A stretch of 64,000 nucleotides of DNA from CAZWDO01 sp964632485 [NCBI: uncultured bacterium] (GTDB lineage Bacteria; JAGOEH01): contig CAZWDO010000005.1 in assembly GCA_964632485.1 (NCBI GenBank), positions 187,882 through 251,881 on the forward strand, written 5' to 3'. Under the pieces are notes generated by a model. The model had not been told where the DNA came from, did not search any database, and saw only the letters and a program-made list of their open reading frames with translations. A program made the translations under genes and the position numbers. This document shows positions 27,967-35,853 of the stretch, in pieces (within the stretch, counting starts at the first letter, position 1; each line of letters opens with the position of its first letter).

Positions 27967-28704
27967 TCAGTTACGGGAAAACCAGCCGGTTAAACCGAGC
28001 CAACGTAGTCGCCACACCAGCCAGATTGCTTCCCAGATAATTTTTTTTGACATTTTAGATTGCCCTATTAACCGATCAGTGAAAATAATAGGTATCTCCC
28101 GGATACGAAACCCTTTTTTCCAGGCATAAAAATTCATTTCGATCTGAAATGAATATCCATCGGAACGAATTTTTTTCAAATTCAGAGCTTCTAACACCCG
28201 TCGATGAAAACATTTAAATCCCCCGGTAGTATCATAGACGGGAATTCCAGTGATCAAACGGGTATAAACACTGGCAAAATAACTGAGCAGCAGACGTTTT
28301 AAGGGCCAGTTCACAACATTGATCACTCCATTAACATAACGGGATCCAAGAGCGAGATCGACATCACCGGCAAGTACCGGGCGGATCAAATCTGGAATAT
28401 AATCGGGATTGTGAGAAAAATCACAATCCATTTCCATGAACAATTTGCATTGAGTATTTGCCAGGCCCCAGGCAAAACCTGCCAGATAAGCCGATCCCAA
28501 TCCCAATTTACCCTGACGATGCATCACTTCAATTTGAGGATGATCCTTGGCCAACTGATCGGCAATCTCTCCGGTACCATCCGGGGAATTATCATCTACA
28601 ATCAATATCCGTAGCGGATAATCCAGAGCCAACAATCTTTCCACCATTTGATTTAAATTCTCACGTTCATTATATGTAGGCAGCACAATTAAAATATCAG
28701 CCAT
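27967..28704 (-). CDS. Polyprenyl-phosphate mannosyltransferase-like (Dpm1-type GT2)
   Basis: A 245-residue GT2 enzyme that moves mannose or a similar sugar from a nucleotide sugar to polyprenyl phosphate at the inner face of the cytoplasmic membrane. Motifs are ILIVLPTYNERENL, LIVDDNSPDGTGEIAD and MEMDCDFSHNPDYIPDLI (the DxD metal site). The C-terminus IWEAIWLVWRLRWLG is amphipathic, and no multi-pass domain is fused. The frame is open to 28722, but ATG at 28704 has AAAGGA 7 bases upstream and matches the family start. The YfhO membrane protein encoded just before it is a likely user of the lipid-linked sugar. Confidence 0.88.
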   Translation of the reverse strand: MADILIVLPTYNERENLNQMVERLLALDYPLRILIVDDNSPDGTGEIADQLAKDHPQIEVMHRQGKLGLGSAYLAGFAWGLANTQCKLFMEMDCDFSHNPDYIPDLIRPVLAGDVDLALGSRYVNGVINVVNWPLKRLLLSYFASVYTRLITGIPVYDTTGGFKCFHRRVLEALNLKKIRSDGYSFQIEMNFYAWKKGFRIREIPIIFTDRLIGQSKMSKKIIWEAIWLVWRLRWLGLTGWFSRN

Positions 28705-28718
28705 TGTCATTCCTTTTT

Positions 28719-31151
28719 TCAATTACTTTTTCGTGTTGTAAAAGCGTTACCGATCCACCCCAAAACGAACAAAGCGAGTCCAATCGCTGTTGCCCATGAA
28801 GCCTTACGCAGGGGTTGGGACTCGTAACGGAACTCCAGTTCATGGACACCCGTTGTCAGAAAGACGGCCTGGAATGTTCCAAAGGCCCTGAAAACAGGCA
28901 AATTCTGGTTTTGCTGATAGACATGCCAATAGGGGAAATAGTTTTCACTAATAAACAAAAATCCCGGGCGGGGCAGGGATACCACCAGTTTTATCCCTCG
29001 CAAGACATCGCGCAGAACATCTATTTTTCCATTATCCAGCGAATCGGTTTCACTATCGGCAATCTGGCCGGCGAAATTTTCAATAACCATGGTTTCCTTA
29101 AAATCCAATGAGGCGAGATTCATATAATCGATCACCGCATCAAAGTCATCTACCCCCTTAGTTTCTCTAACATCGGCCTGGTAATAAAGACGATATTTAT
29201 TCAAAGCATCATGATTCTTGAAAACGACCAGTCCCGTTTGACTTGATTGATAGACTTCCTCAAATTGATCAAACCGATAGAATATCCTCATTTGTTCATT
29301 ACCCTGAATGCGAGGATCGGGCGCTATCAGATATTTGACGTTAGCAAGGTTCATGAAAGCGAATCCATTTTGGGGATTAAAAAAATTTGCGGATTGGCGG
29401 CCACCCCGAAACGCCCGATACCATTTTAATTCAAAATCATGAAATCCCATCGCATCGGCTATGCCATGGATGGGAAATACATTTTGCGCATAGCGGCCGG
29501 AAATGTCGAGAACCCGAAACGCGCTGTCATCTTTTTTAATAAAATCGATAATATCATCCCGCCGTTCATATTCAGCTCGGTTTCGGGTTTGGATAAACGG
29601 TTTGTCGGCAATCCAGAGATCGAGTATGATAACGGCCAGCAAAATAATCGCCGGCGCCAAACTTCGTTTTTTATTAAAGACATAGTAAAAAACAACGCCA
29701 ATACTGATTACAATCAATAGATAAATCAGCGTTCCCTGAGAGAAGGATTGAGCATTATTCTGCATTGCCGCCAATTTATCAGGCGTATTGGGCCAGGAAA
29801 ATATGTTTTTCCAAATAGAGAAAGTTGCGTTGCGTAAAAGTAAAAAAAGGACTCCAAGTCCGGACAAAATTCCGCAAGTCCACATCGCTATTTTTTTAAA
29901 AAAAGGATGACGCTCTCTTTGAGTCAACAGATAATCGAAGGCAAAGGCGGCGGGAACCCAGACGGCAAACGCAAATATCGCCATACTCATACTGGGGGCG
30001 CGCATTTTATTGATCCCCGGCACAAAATAAAAAAAGAATTTATGAACGGGCGTATGCGCTCCCAGAGCATACATCAGCGCAATCAGCCCCGTAAAAAAAA
30101 AGTAACGGCTCAACCATTCCTTTCGAAAAGAAAATATCAACCAAATAGCAGCAAAAATGATGCCCACCAGCCCTACATATTCCGAGTTGAGTTTAAAATA
30201 GTTGCGTCCCCAATAATACTCATTAAAATTGATGAATTTGGGGATCAGCAATTGCATGACTTCCTCGGGATGGAGTGACCAGGAAGGTGCGTACGCATAC
30301 TCGACACCGCCGGCCCGAGGCGAAAATTGGCTGATATATTGCGTGGAGGGGTAAAGTATCAATGCGCCAATAGACACGGCGGTTAAAACGGAAAGCAAAC
30401 CCAGCAGCGCTATCTGCGAACTGCCCAGCCAATTTTTATGAGTTTTATACTCGCGCCATAATTTAGTTAAAAAATAGAAACCCAGGGGAATAAAAATAAA
30501 ATAAGACATTTGCGGATGCCCGGTCAGAATGACCGATCCCATCACGCCGCCCATAATCAGCGCGCGCCAAAAATTCGGCCGATCAAAGAGGTACTCGCAC
30601 CCCCAAAAAACTAACGGCATCATTTCACACGCAAACAATTTGGAATCGTGACCGGAAAAAACCAAACTGACAATCGCGGAAGAAAACATAAATCCAAGGC
30701 CGCCCAGTAACCGACCCCAGAAACTTAATCCCAATTTATGGAGATAGAGATACATAAACAAACCGCCCATCAGTATCATCAGTAAAAACCGATACCCGAT
30801 GGCCTTATATAGCGGCATGATAAATTTTAAAAGAGTAGTCGGGAAAAAGGCATCGGCGGCCAATCCATCCAGAAAAGGGATGCCTCCGACAACATTGGCC
30901 TGCCATAATGGATAACGCCCATGCTCCTGAAAATAGGTTGTCATGGCTTTGATATTGCCATAGGCTGCCATCAGGTCGCTACCGAATAACGCCTGTCCGG
31001 AAAATACAAAACCGCCGAACAAGGCGATTACTACCAGCGCATAGAGTATCGCAGCCAGTTTCCAATTCATATATCTGGAGAGTCCATCCATAACTGGCAC
31101 AATGGGTTGATCCTGCTTAATTGCGTCTTTTTTAGGTTTGCTCTTACTCAT
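28719..31151 (-). CDS. YfhO-family large membrane protein
   Basis: An 810-residue multi-pass protein of the YfhO family, GT-C-fold-like proteins thought to add sugars from polyprenyl phosphate carriers to extracytoplasmic polymers. There are about 12-13 helices. The first long outer loop has the family features FGSDLMAAYGNIKAM, YPLWQANVVGGIPFLDG and FSGHDSKLFACEMMPLVFW. A C-terminal soluble domain (about 560-780) ends with a final helix (ASWATAIGLALFVLGWIG). It is followed directly by the Dpm1-like gene, which would make its donor. The 182-base gap upstream (31152-31333) contains no gene and no clear terminator. Confidence 0.85.
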   Translation of the reverse strand: MSKSKPKKDAIKQDQPIVPVMDGLSRYMNWKLAAILYALVVIALFGGFVFSGQALFGSDLMAAYGNIKAMTTYFQEHGRYPLWQANVVGGIPFLDGLAADAFFPTTLLKFIMPLYKAIGYRFLLMILMGGLFMYLYLHKLGLSFWGRLLGGLGFMFSSAIVSLVFSGHDSKLFACEMMPLVFWGCEYLFDRPNFWRALIMGGVMGSVILTGHPQMSYFIFIPLGFYFLTKLWREYKTHKNWLGSSQIALLGLLSVLTAVSIGALILYPSTQYISQFSPRAGGVEYAYAPSWSLHPEEVMQLLIPKFINFNEYYWGRNYFKLNSEYVGLVGIIFAAIWLIFSFRKEWLSRYFFFTGLIALMYALGAHTPVHKFFFYFVPGINKMRAPSMSMAIFAFAVWVPAAFAFDYLLTQRERHPFFKKIAMWTCGILSGLGVLFLLLRNATFSIWKNIFSWPNTPDKLAAMQNNAQSFSQGTLIYLLIVISIGVVFYYVFNKKRSLAPAIILLAVIILDLWIADKPFIQTRNRAEYERRDDIIDFIKKDDSAFRVLDISGRYAQNVFPIHGIADAMGFHDFELKWYRAFRGGRQSANFFNPQNGFAFMNLANVKYLIAPDPRIQGNEQMRIFYRFDQFEEVYQSSQTGLVVFKNHDALNKYRLYYQADVRETKGVDDFDAVIDYMNLASLDFKETMVIENFAGQIADSETDSLDNGKIDVLRDVLRGIKLVVSLPRPGFLFISENYFPYWHVYQQNQNLPVFRAFGTFQAVFLTTGVHELEFRYESQPLRKASWATAIGLALFVLGWIGNAFTTRKSN

Positions 31152-31333
31152 AATTCATACTCCATTTGATAATCATTAACATTACAAAAACCGTCATTTC
31201 GGATAGTGCCCGGCTCCCCGGTTCAATCCGGTCATTTATAAGCCAAAACAATTCTCATTTCATATTTCTTGCTTTATAGATTCCCCCAAACTTCATTCTA
31301 AGTAAGGTGAGGGAATATGAAGGTCAGCAGTTA

Positions 31334-32521
31334 TTAAACATTAACCTGCCGATATACATCCCGAACCTGATCAATAATTCGGTCCCAGGAAAAATAATCA
31401 CTCACAAATTCGAAACCTTTTTGCGCCATTCTATGGCTTTCTTTGGGATTTTCAAGGCAATCCCGGATGATTTGCGCCAAAGCTTCGGCATCGCCAGGTG
31501 GAACCAACCGTCCGGTAATACCATCATTGACAACATCAGGAATTCCTCCAATTTGACTGGCGACAACAGGTACACGATATAAATAAGCTTCCAGCAAAAC
31601 CACGCCCAAACCTTCGGTATCACCTTTGCGGTCAATGATCGAAGGGAGAGCAAAAAGATCAGCGCGCTGGTAAAATTCCACTTTTTGCAATTCGGAAACC
31701 CGGCCGTGAAGATGAATATAAGAATCAGCTCCAAGGGTTTGAATCTGTTGTTGCAATTCTTCCAATAGATTTCCGCTTCCGACAATGTCCAATTGAACAG
31801 ATACGCCACGATAATGTAAGAGATGGACAGCATCGATTAAAAAAGAGATCCCTTTTCGTTCGATCAATCGGCCGACAAAGAGTATCTTAAACGGGGCGTT
31901 TACGTCCCTCGGAACAGATTCCCCGGTCGGCGGGTCTTCAATAGCCGCGCCATAAGGGATAATCGTGATCGGGATATCACGGATCGCCCGCACCTGATCA
32001 GCGGTGAAATTTGAAATTGCAATCACTGAAGAGGCATGGCGAAGAAAAAAATCTAAAAACCAGCGAACGAAGGGAAATCGTTTGGCAATTAGCAGGTCAG
32101 CGCCATAAAAATGCAGTATATAGGGTTTTTTAAGTAAAAAATGGGGTAAAATGGCAGATAATGCTGTAGGGAAAGGCCAATGCACATGCAATAGATTATA
32201 ATTCTGCCGCCAAATATGAAAAAAAGATTTAATGATTCCACAGCCCATAAAAAAAAGAGTTATCAGCTTGTAGTGCCACTTATGAATTTTATTGGGCGCT
32301 CCTTCATCATGGGTGAGATTTTCCCAGGATTTAAAAAAATAGCGGTAGCGGTGGACAGGGATTTGGTCGATTTTATGGGATGGCAATCCCTCAAACGAAG
32401 GCGCCCAGACATGAACATCGTCGCCCTGTTCGCGTAACCGACGGATCAATTCACGCAACCAGGGAACTTCCGTATCATCATTAAAACGAGGAAAAGTCGT
32501 AACGAGCGCGCAAATCTTCAT
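31334..32521 (-). CDS. GT4-family glycosyltransferase
   Basis: A 395-residue GT-B-fold enzyme of glycosyltransferase family 4. The N-terminal half begins MKICALVTTFPRFNDDTEVPWLRELIRRL. The C-terminal nucleotide-sugar domain has ILFVGRLIERKGISFLIDAV, ADLFALPSIIDRKGDTEGLGVVLLEAY (the EX7E motif) and GRLVPPGDAEALAQ. No transmembrane helix is seen, so it acts on lipid-linked acceptors at the cytoplasmic face. It directly follows GDP-mannose 4,6-dehydratase (1-base gap), so mannose-, rhamnose- or fucose-type donors are likely. Confidence 0.88.
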   Translation of the reverse strand: MKICALVTTFPRFNDDTEVPWLRELIRRLREQGDDVHVWAPSFEGLPSHKIDQIPVHRYRYFFKSWENLTHDEGAPNKIHKWHYKLITLFFMGCGIIKSFFHIWRQNYNLLHVHWPFPTALSAILPHFLLKKPYILHFYGADLLIAKRFPFVRWFLDFFLRHASSVIAISNFTADQVRAIRDIPITIIPYGAAIEDPPTGESVPRDVNAPFKILFVGRLIERKGISFLIDAVHLLHYRGVSVQLDIVGSGNLLEELQQQIQTLGADSYIHLHGRVSELQKVEFYQRADLFALPSIIDRKGDTEGLGVVLLEAYLYRVPVVASQIGGIPDVVNDGITGRLVPPGDAEALAQIIRDCLENPKESHRMAQKGFEFVSDYFSWDRIIDQVRDVYRQVNV

Positions 32522-32522
32522 T

Positions 32523-33554
32523 TCAGTCCAACTGTATTTCTCGTGCCACCCGATGCAAATCGGCTTCCATCATTATTTCTACTAATTGTTTAAAATCCGT
32601 ACGGGGTTGCCAGTTCAAGTGTTTCCGGGCTTTGGACGCATCCCCGATCAGACAGTCCACTTCCGCCGGCCGATAATAATCGGGTGAAATCTCTATCAAT
32701 GTTTGGCCGGTTTTTGAGTCAATTCCCCGTTCACATTCAGCTTCGCCTTCCCAGAGTATCTCCCTTCCGACCATTTGCAGCGCATATTTGATAAATTCGC
32801 GCACGGTATGAGTTTCGCCGGTAGCCAGTATATAATCATCCGGCTGATCCTGCTGCAACATCAACCACATGCCTTCCACATACTCTTTGGCATAACCCCA
32901 ATCACGCGAGGCGTCAATGTTGCCTAAAACCACTTTATCCTGCAAACCATTCTGGATACGCGCAATTCCATACGTGATCTTGCGGGTCACAAAATCCAGA
33001 CCGCGGAAAGGTGACTCGTGGTTAAAGAGAATTCCGTTACAGGCAAACATATCGAATGATTCCCGGTAATTAATGCACATCCAGTGCGCAAGAAGTTTAG
33101 ATACCCCATAAGGACTGCGCGGATAAAACGGAGTGCTTTCTTTTTGCGGCGTTTCTTGAACCTTACCGAACATTTCACTGGTCGAGGCTTGATAAAAACG
33201 GCAGTCGGGCTTTAATAACCGGATCGCTTCGATCAGCCGCAAGGTTCCCAAACCATTGATATCGGAAGTCAGTATCGGCTGCTCAAAAGAGACACCGACA
33301 AAACTCTGGGCAGCAAGATTATATACTTCATCCGGCTGAATTTTTTCGATGACCCGATAGATATTCGTCAATTCAAGTAAATCCATGAAGGCGATTTCCA
33401 CCTGGTCAAAGATACCCAATTCTTTCAAACGCCAGAGCGTCGTATCACCACTGCGTCGATCGGCGCCCACAACGCGATATCCTTTTTTAATTAACAAATC
33501 GGCCAAATAAGCGCCGTCCTGTCCACGAATTCCAGTTACTAATGCGGTTTTCAT
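32523..33554 (-). CDS. gmd: GDP-mannose 4,6-dehydratase
   Basis: Converts GDP-D-mannose to GDP-4-keto-6-deoxy-D-mannose, the precursor of GDP-fucose, GDP-rhamnose and GDP-perosamine. The 343-residue protein has the NAD(P) site TGIRGQDGAYLADLL, the family motif RRSGDTTLWRL, the catalytic Thr in YQASTSEMFGKVQE, and YPRSPYGVSKLLAHW (YxxxK). The frame opens at 33569, but ATG at 33554 has AAGGAG about 6 bases upstream and fits the family. It is the first gene of the polysaccharide operon, behind a consensus promoter. No dedicated reductase follows; the DegT aminotransferase at 16483-17673 could use its product. Confidence 0.92.
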   Translation of the reverse strand: MKTALVTGIRGQDGAYLADLLIKKGYRVVGADRRSGDTTLWRLKELGIFDQVEIAFMDLLELTNIYRVIEKIQPDEVYNLAAQSFVGVSFEQPILTSDINGLGTLRLIEAIRLLKPDCRFYQASTSEMFGKVQETPQKESTPFYPRSPYGVSKLLAHWMCINYRESFDMFACNGILFNHESPFRGLDFVTRKITYGIARIQNGLQDKVVLGNIDASRDWGYAKEYVEGMWLMLQQDQPDDYILATGETHTVREFIKYALQMVGREILWEGEAECERGIDSKTGQTLIEISPDYYRPAEVDCLIGDASKARKHLNWQPRTDFKQLVEIMMEADLHRVAREIQLD

Positions 33555-33611
33555 ATCTGACTCCTTCAACTATCAATTTAGCATATAATCGGTTATTCTT
33601 ACGAATAGGGC

Positions 33612-33640
33612 AAAATACAAAGAATAACAAAAAAAGTCAA
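33612..33640 (-). promoter_or_regulatory. Sigma-70-type promoter for the polysaccharide operon
   Basis: Minus-strand TTGACT (33640-33635), 17-base spacer and TATTTT (33617-33612), about 60 bases before the GDP-mannose dehydratase start. The 150-base gap holds nothing else recognisable. Confidence 0.65.
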
Positions 33641-33704
33641 GGATAAAATCTATAAAGCTCCGGCTTAATGCAGTTTATTGGCGTTGAAAAGCGAATCGGA
33701 AAAA

Positions 33705-35009
33705 CTAAAAATACGCGGTTGCCTTACCATAAACAGTATGGCGTTGGGACGCGAATTCTGTCCGTCGTTTATCACCCACTGCCAAAACACCATGCAAGCT
33801 AATGATAAAATCGTCCTGAAAGCGATACTCTATAGAGGGCATTAGCGCCGCCGAACGATCGGAAAGGTTAGTCAACGTAAACAAGGCCATTTCATAATCA
33901 GTAAACAGGGTATATCGCAGGCCTGCCATCAGATAATGGCGCCCGAGACCCGGCATCTCATCAGCCATTAATTTCAGTAAATCCAGCGCCTGATATAAAT
34001 TACTATTTTTTTTCCCATTGCCATTATAATAATACTCAACCAGGTAAGAAATTCCGCTGTCAAAAGTATAGTCCGTACCAATCACCCCCTGGAAATATAC
34101 CGCGCTGTCTTCAAACGTTCGGCGCGAAGTCAATGGGGCGTGCCACGCGCCCTCAAAAGCAAGTCCGCGCTTCCAGACTTCACCGGCTCCATCAAAACCC
34201 AAAATCAATTTTTCTGGCAAATTAAACAATGCGCGGTCACTGGAATGGTAATGAACAAAGGAGAATGAGTAATCAAAGCGTTGCCAGTTGCCTTTATAAC
34301 GGGCTCCATAAATCGAATGCAGCCAGTCTTTACCCGGGGAAACAGCCAAATCCAGCGAAGTTAACGCGCCGAGACTCCAAATCAACCGCAAGGCATGGGC
34401 GCCAAGCTTCGGGGCATCAACATCCAGGGGATCCTTCCGATTCCATATATCGGTAGGATTAAAAGCATATCCCGTACCCCAGCCAATTGATTGCTTACCG
34501 ATAGTCAATGTCAACGACCGCCCGTAAAGGGATACCGCTGCGCGGTCCAGTTGCCAGCTCGATTGTGGATAAAAACTGCTATACGCCAAATGGCCCAGAT
34601 AGGGTTCCAAAACTACTACCATCAGCGAATCATCAAGGGGAAGATTACCAGCCAGGCTACTGAATGATCCAATTAAATCATCATATAAATAACCAATCAG
34701 CGAATTTTCCCGTATTGTATAGAATGGATCAATGGGCTGCAATTGCGAGGTCAGAATCAAATGGGTTTCCCAGGCAATCTTTTGCCAGCGCCAACTCCCC
34801 TCAAGACGTAGATTTTCAACATCTGTCAGAAGAGTAGTATCACCACCCATCCATAACGCCGTTCGCGTCTCCAGATACCCTCCATAATCAAAGGTTCCCC
34901 GATCGGCCCTCATTGGATCCATCAGGAGCAACCCGCAAACCGCTACCCATATCCACCATTCCCAACCCCAAACGCGGTTCATTTTTCGCGCCATTATCGA
35001 CTCTTCCAT
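33705..35009 (-). CDS. Predicted outer-membrane beta-barrel protein of the RND/LolA cluster
   Basis: A 434-residue exported protein. A hydrophobic signal segment (WIWVAVCGLLLMDPMRA) is followed by a sequence dominated by alternating aromatic and polar residues, typical of transmembrane beta-strands. The protein ends in an aromatic residue (YGKATAYF), the usual barrel end signal. I do not recognise a named family with certainty; it fills the place that DUF1302-like barrels take beside similar RND/LolA pairs. It lies 10 bases after the LolA-like gene and is probably the outer-membrane station of the same pathway. AGGA lies about 8 bases before the start. Confidence 0.7.
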   Translation of the reverse strand: MEESIMARKMNRVWGWEWWIWVAVCGLLLMDPMRADRGTFDYGGYLETRTALWMGGDTTLLTDVENLRLEGSWRWQKIAWETHLILTSQLQPIDPFYTIRENSLIGYLYDDLIGSFSSLAGNLPLDDSLMVVVLEPYLGHLAYSSFYPQSSWQLDRAAVSLYGRSLTLTIGKQSIGWGTGYAFNPTDIWNRKDPLDVDAPKLGAHALRLIWSLGALTSLDLAVSPGKDWLHSIYGARYKGNWQRFDYSFSFVHYHSSDRALFNLPEKLILGFDGAGEVWKRGLAFEGAWHAPLTSRRTFEDSAVYFQGVIGTDYTFDSGISYLVEYYYNGNGKKNSNLYQALDLLKLMADEMPGLGRHYLMAGLRYTLFTDYEMALFTLTNLSDRSAALMPSIEYRFQDDFIISLHGVLAVGDKRRTEFASQRHTVYGKATAYF

Positions 35010-35019
35010 TATACCGTTC

Positions 35020-35853
35020 CTATCGCTTTAAATATTGTTCACTAAAATAATTATCCGGCAACGACAAATCACACTCAACTGTTTTCACTAACATTTCCGT
35101 ATGCGATCCCTTAATCAGGTTTTTCATTACCATTTTATGGGCAACCCAATAGTTCCCGACTTTTTTAATATCCTCCATAGCGGATTCTTTCCATAATTCG
35201 CCGTCTTCGTCATAGTAAAGCCCTTTGACGGCTACAAAATTCGTTTGATCCACCCATAAAATGATCTTGCTATAGGATTTGCCTTTATCTTTCGGAACCA
35301 TAGTAATCACATAGTATAAGCGTTCATTGAGCTTTTCGTCAGGATTTTGGGTGATAGTGTAATCTTTGCGGAAATCCCGGGTCGAGAGGTCCTCATAAGA
35401 AAAATCGGAATCATTAACGCTTTGCTTGCGCTGGTGGGAGGCAATTTTACGAGCCCGTCCAGTACGCGGGGAGAAAAACCAGATATCATCGCCATCATTC
35501 AGCGTCAATATCTTCATTCCTTTGATCCGATTCGGTAGCGCATACTCCATCAATCCTTTTTCGCCCTCATCCTTACTATAACTGATCAGTTCAGAACGGT
35601 TCACATCGCCATCGGCCTGATAAGCATTTTGAACCAGAGTCATTTTAGCGGATTCCATTTTATCGTTTGCTTCCATACGATCCAAAATTTCATCCAGAGT
35701 GAATGCAAAAGTGGAGATAATCTGAAGATTAAACAGACAGATTAAAGCCATTAATCTGAACACAGCAGGTTTTACAAAAAAACAGGACCTGGTATTTATT
35801 TGACGGGTTGATCGCGATAGGATAAAACTCGAGAAAAAAAGCATATTACGCAT
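35020..35853 (-). CDS. LolA-like outer-membrane lipoprotein-sorting protein (COG2834)
   Basis: A 277-residue periplasmic protein with a LolA/LppX-type half-barrel fold, which carries lipid-modified proteins or lipids across the periplasm. Typical elements are MTLVQNAYQADGDVNRSELISYSKDEGEKGLMEY, MKILTLNDGDDIWFFSPRTGRARKIAS and GNYWVAHKMVMKNLIKGSHTEM. Members of this subgroup are encoded beside RND/MMPL exporters, as here. The ATG at 35853 has AAAGGAG 6 bases before it and overlaps the transporter end by 8 bases. The N-terminus is longer than usual; a standard signal peptide (MALICLFNLQIISTFAF) begins at about residue 35. Confidence 0.85.
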   Translation of the reverse strand: MRNMLFFSSFILSRSTRQINTRSCFFVKPAVFRLMALICLFNLQIISTFAFTLDEILDRMEANDKMESAKMTLVQNAYQADGDVNRSELISYSKDEGEKGLMEYALPNRIKGMKILTLNDGDDIWFFSPRTGRARKIASHQRKQSVNDSDFSYEDLSTRDFRKDYTITQNPDEKLNERLYYVITMVPKDKGKSYSKIILWVDQTNFVAVKGLYYDEDGELWKESAMEDIKKVGNYWVAHKMVMKNLIKGSHTEMLVKTVECDLSLPDNYFSEQYLKR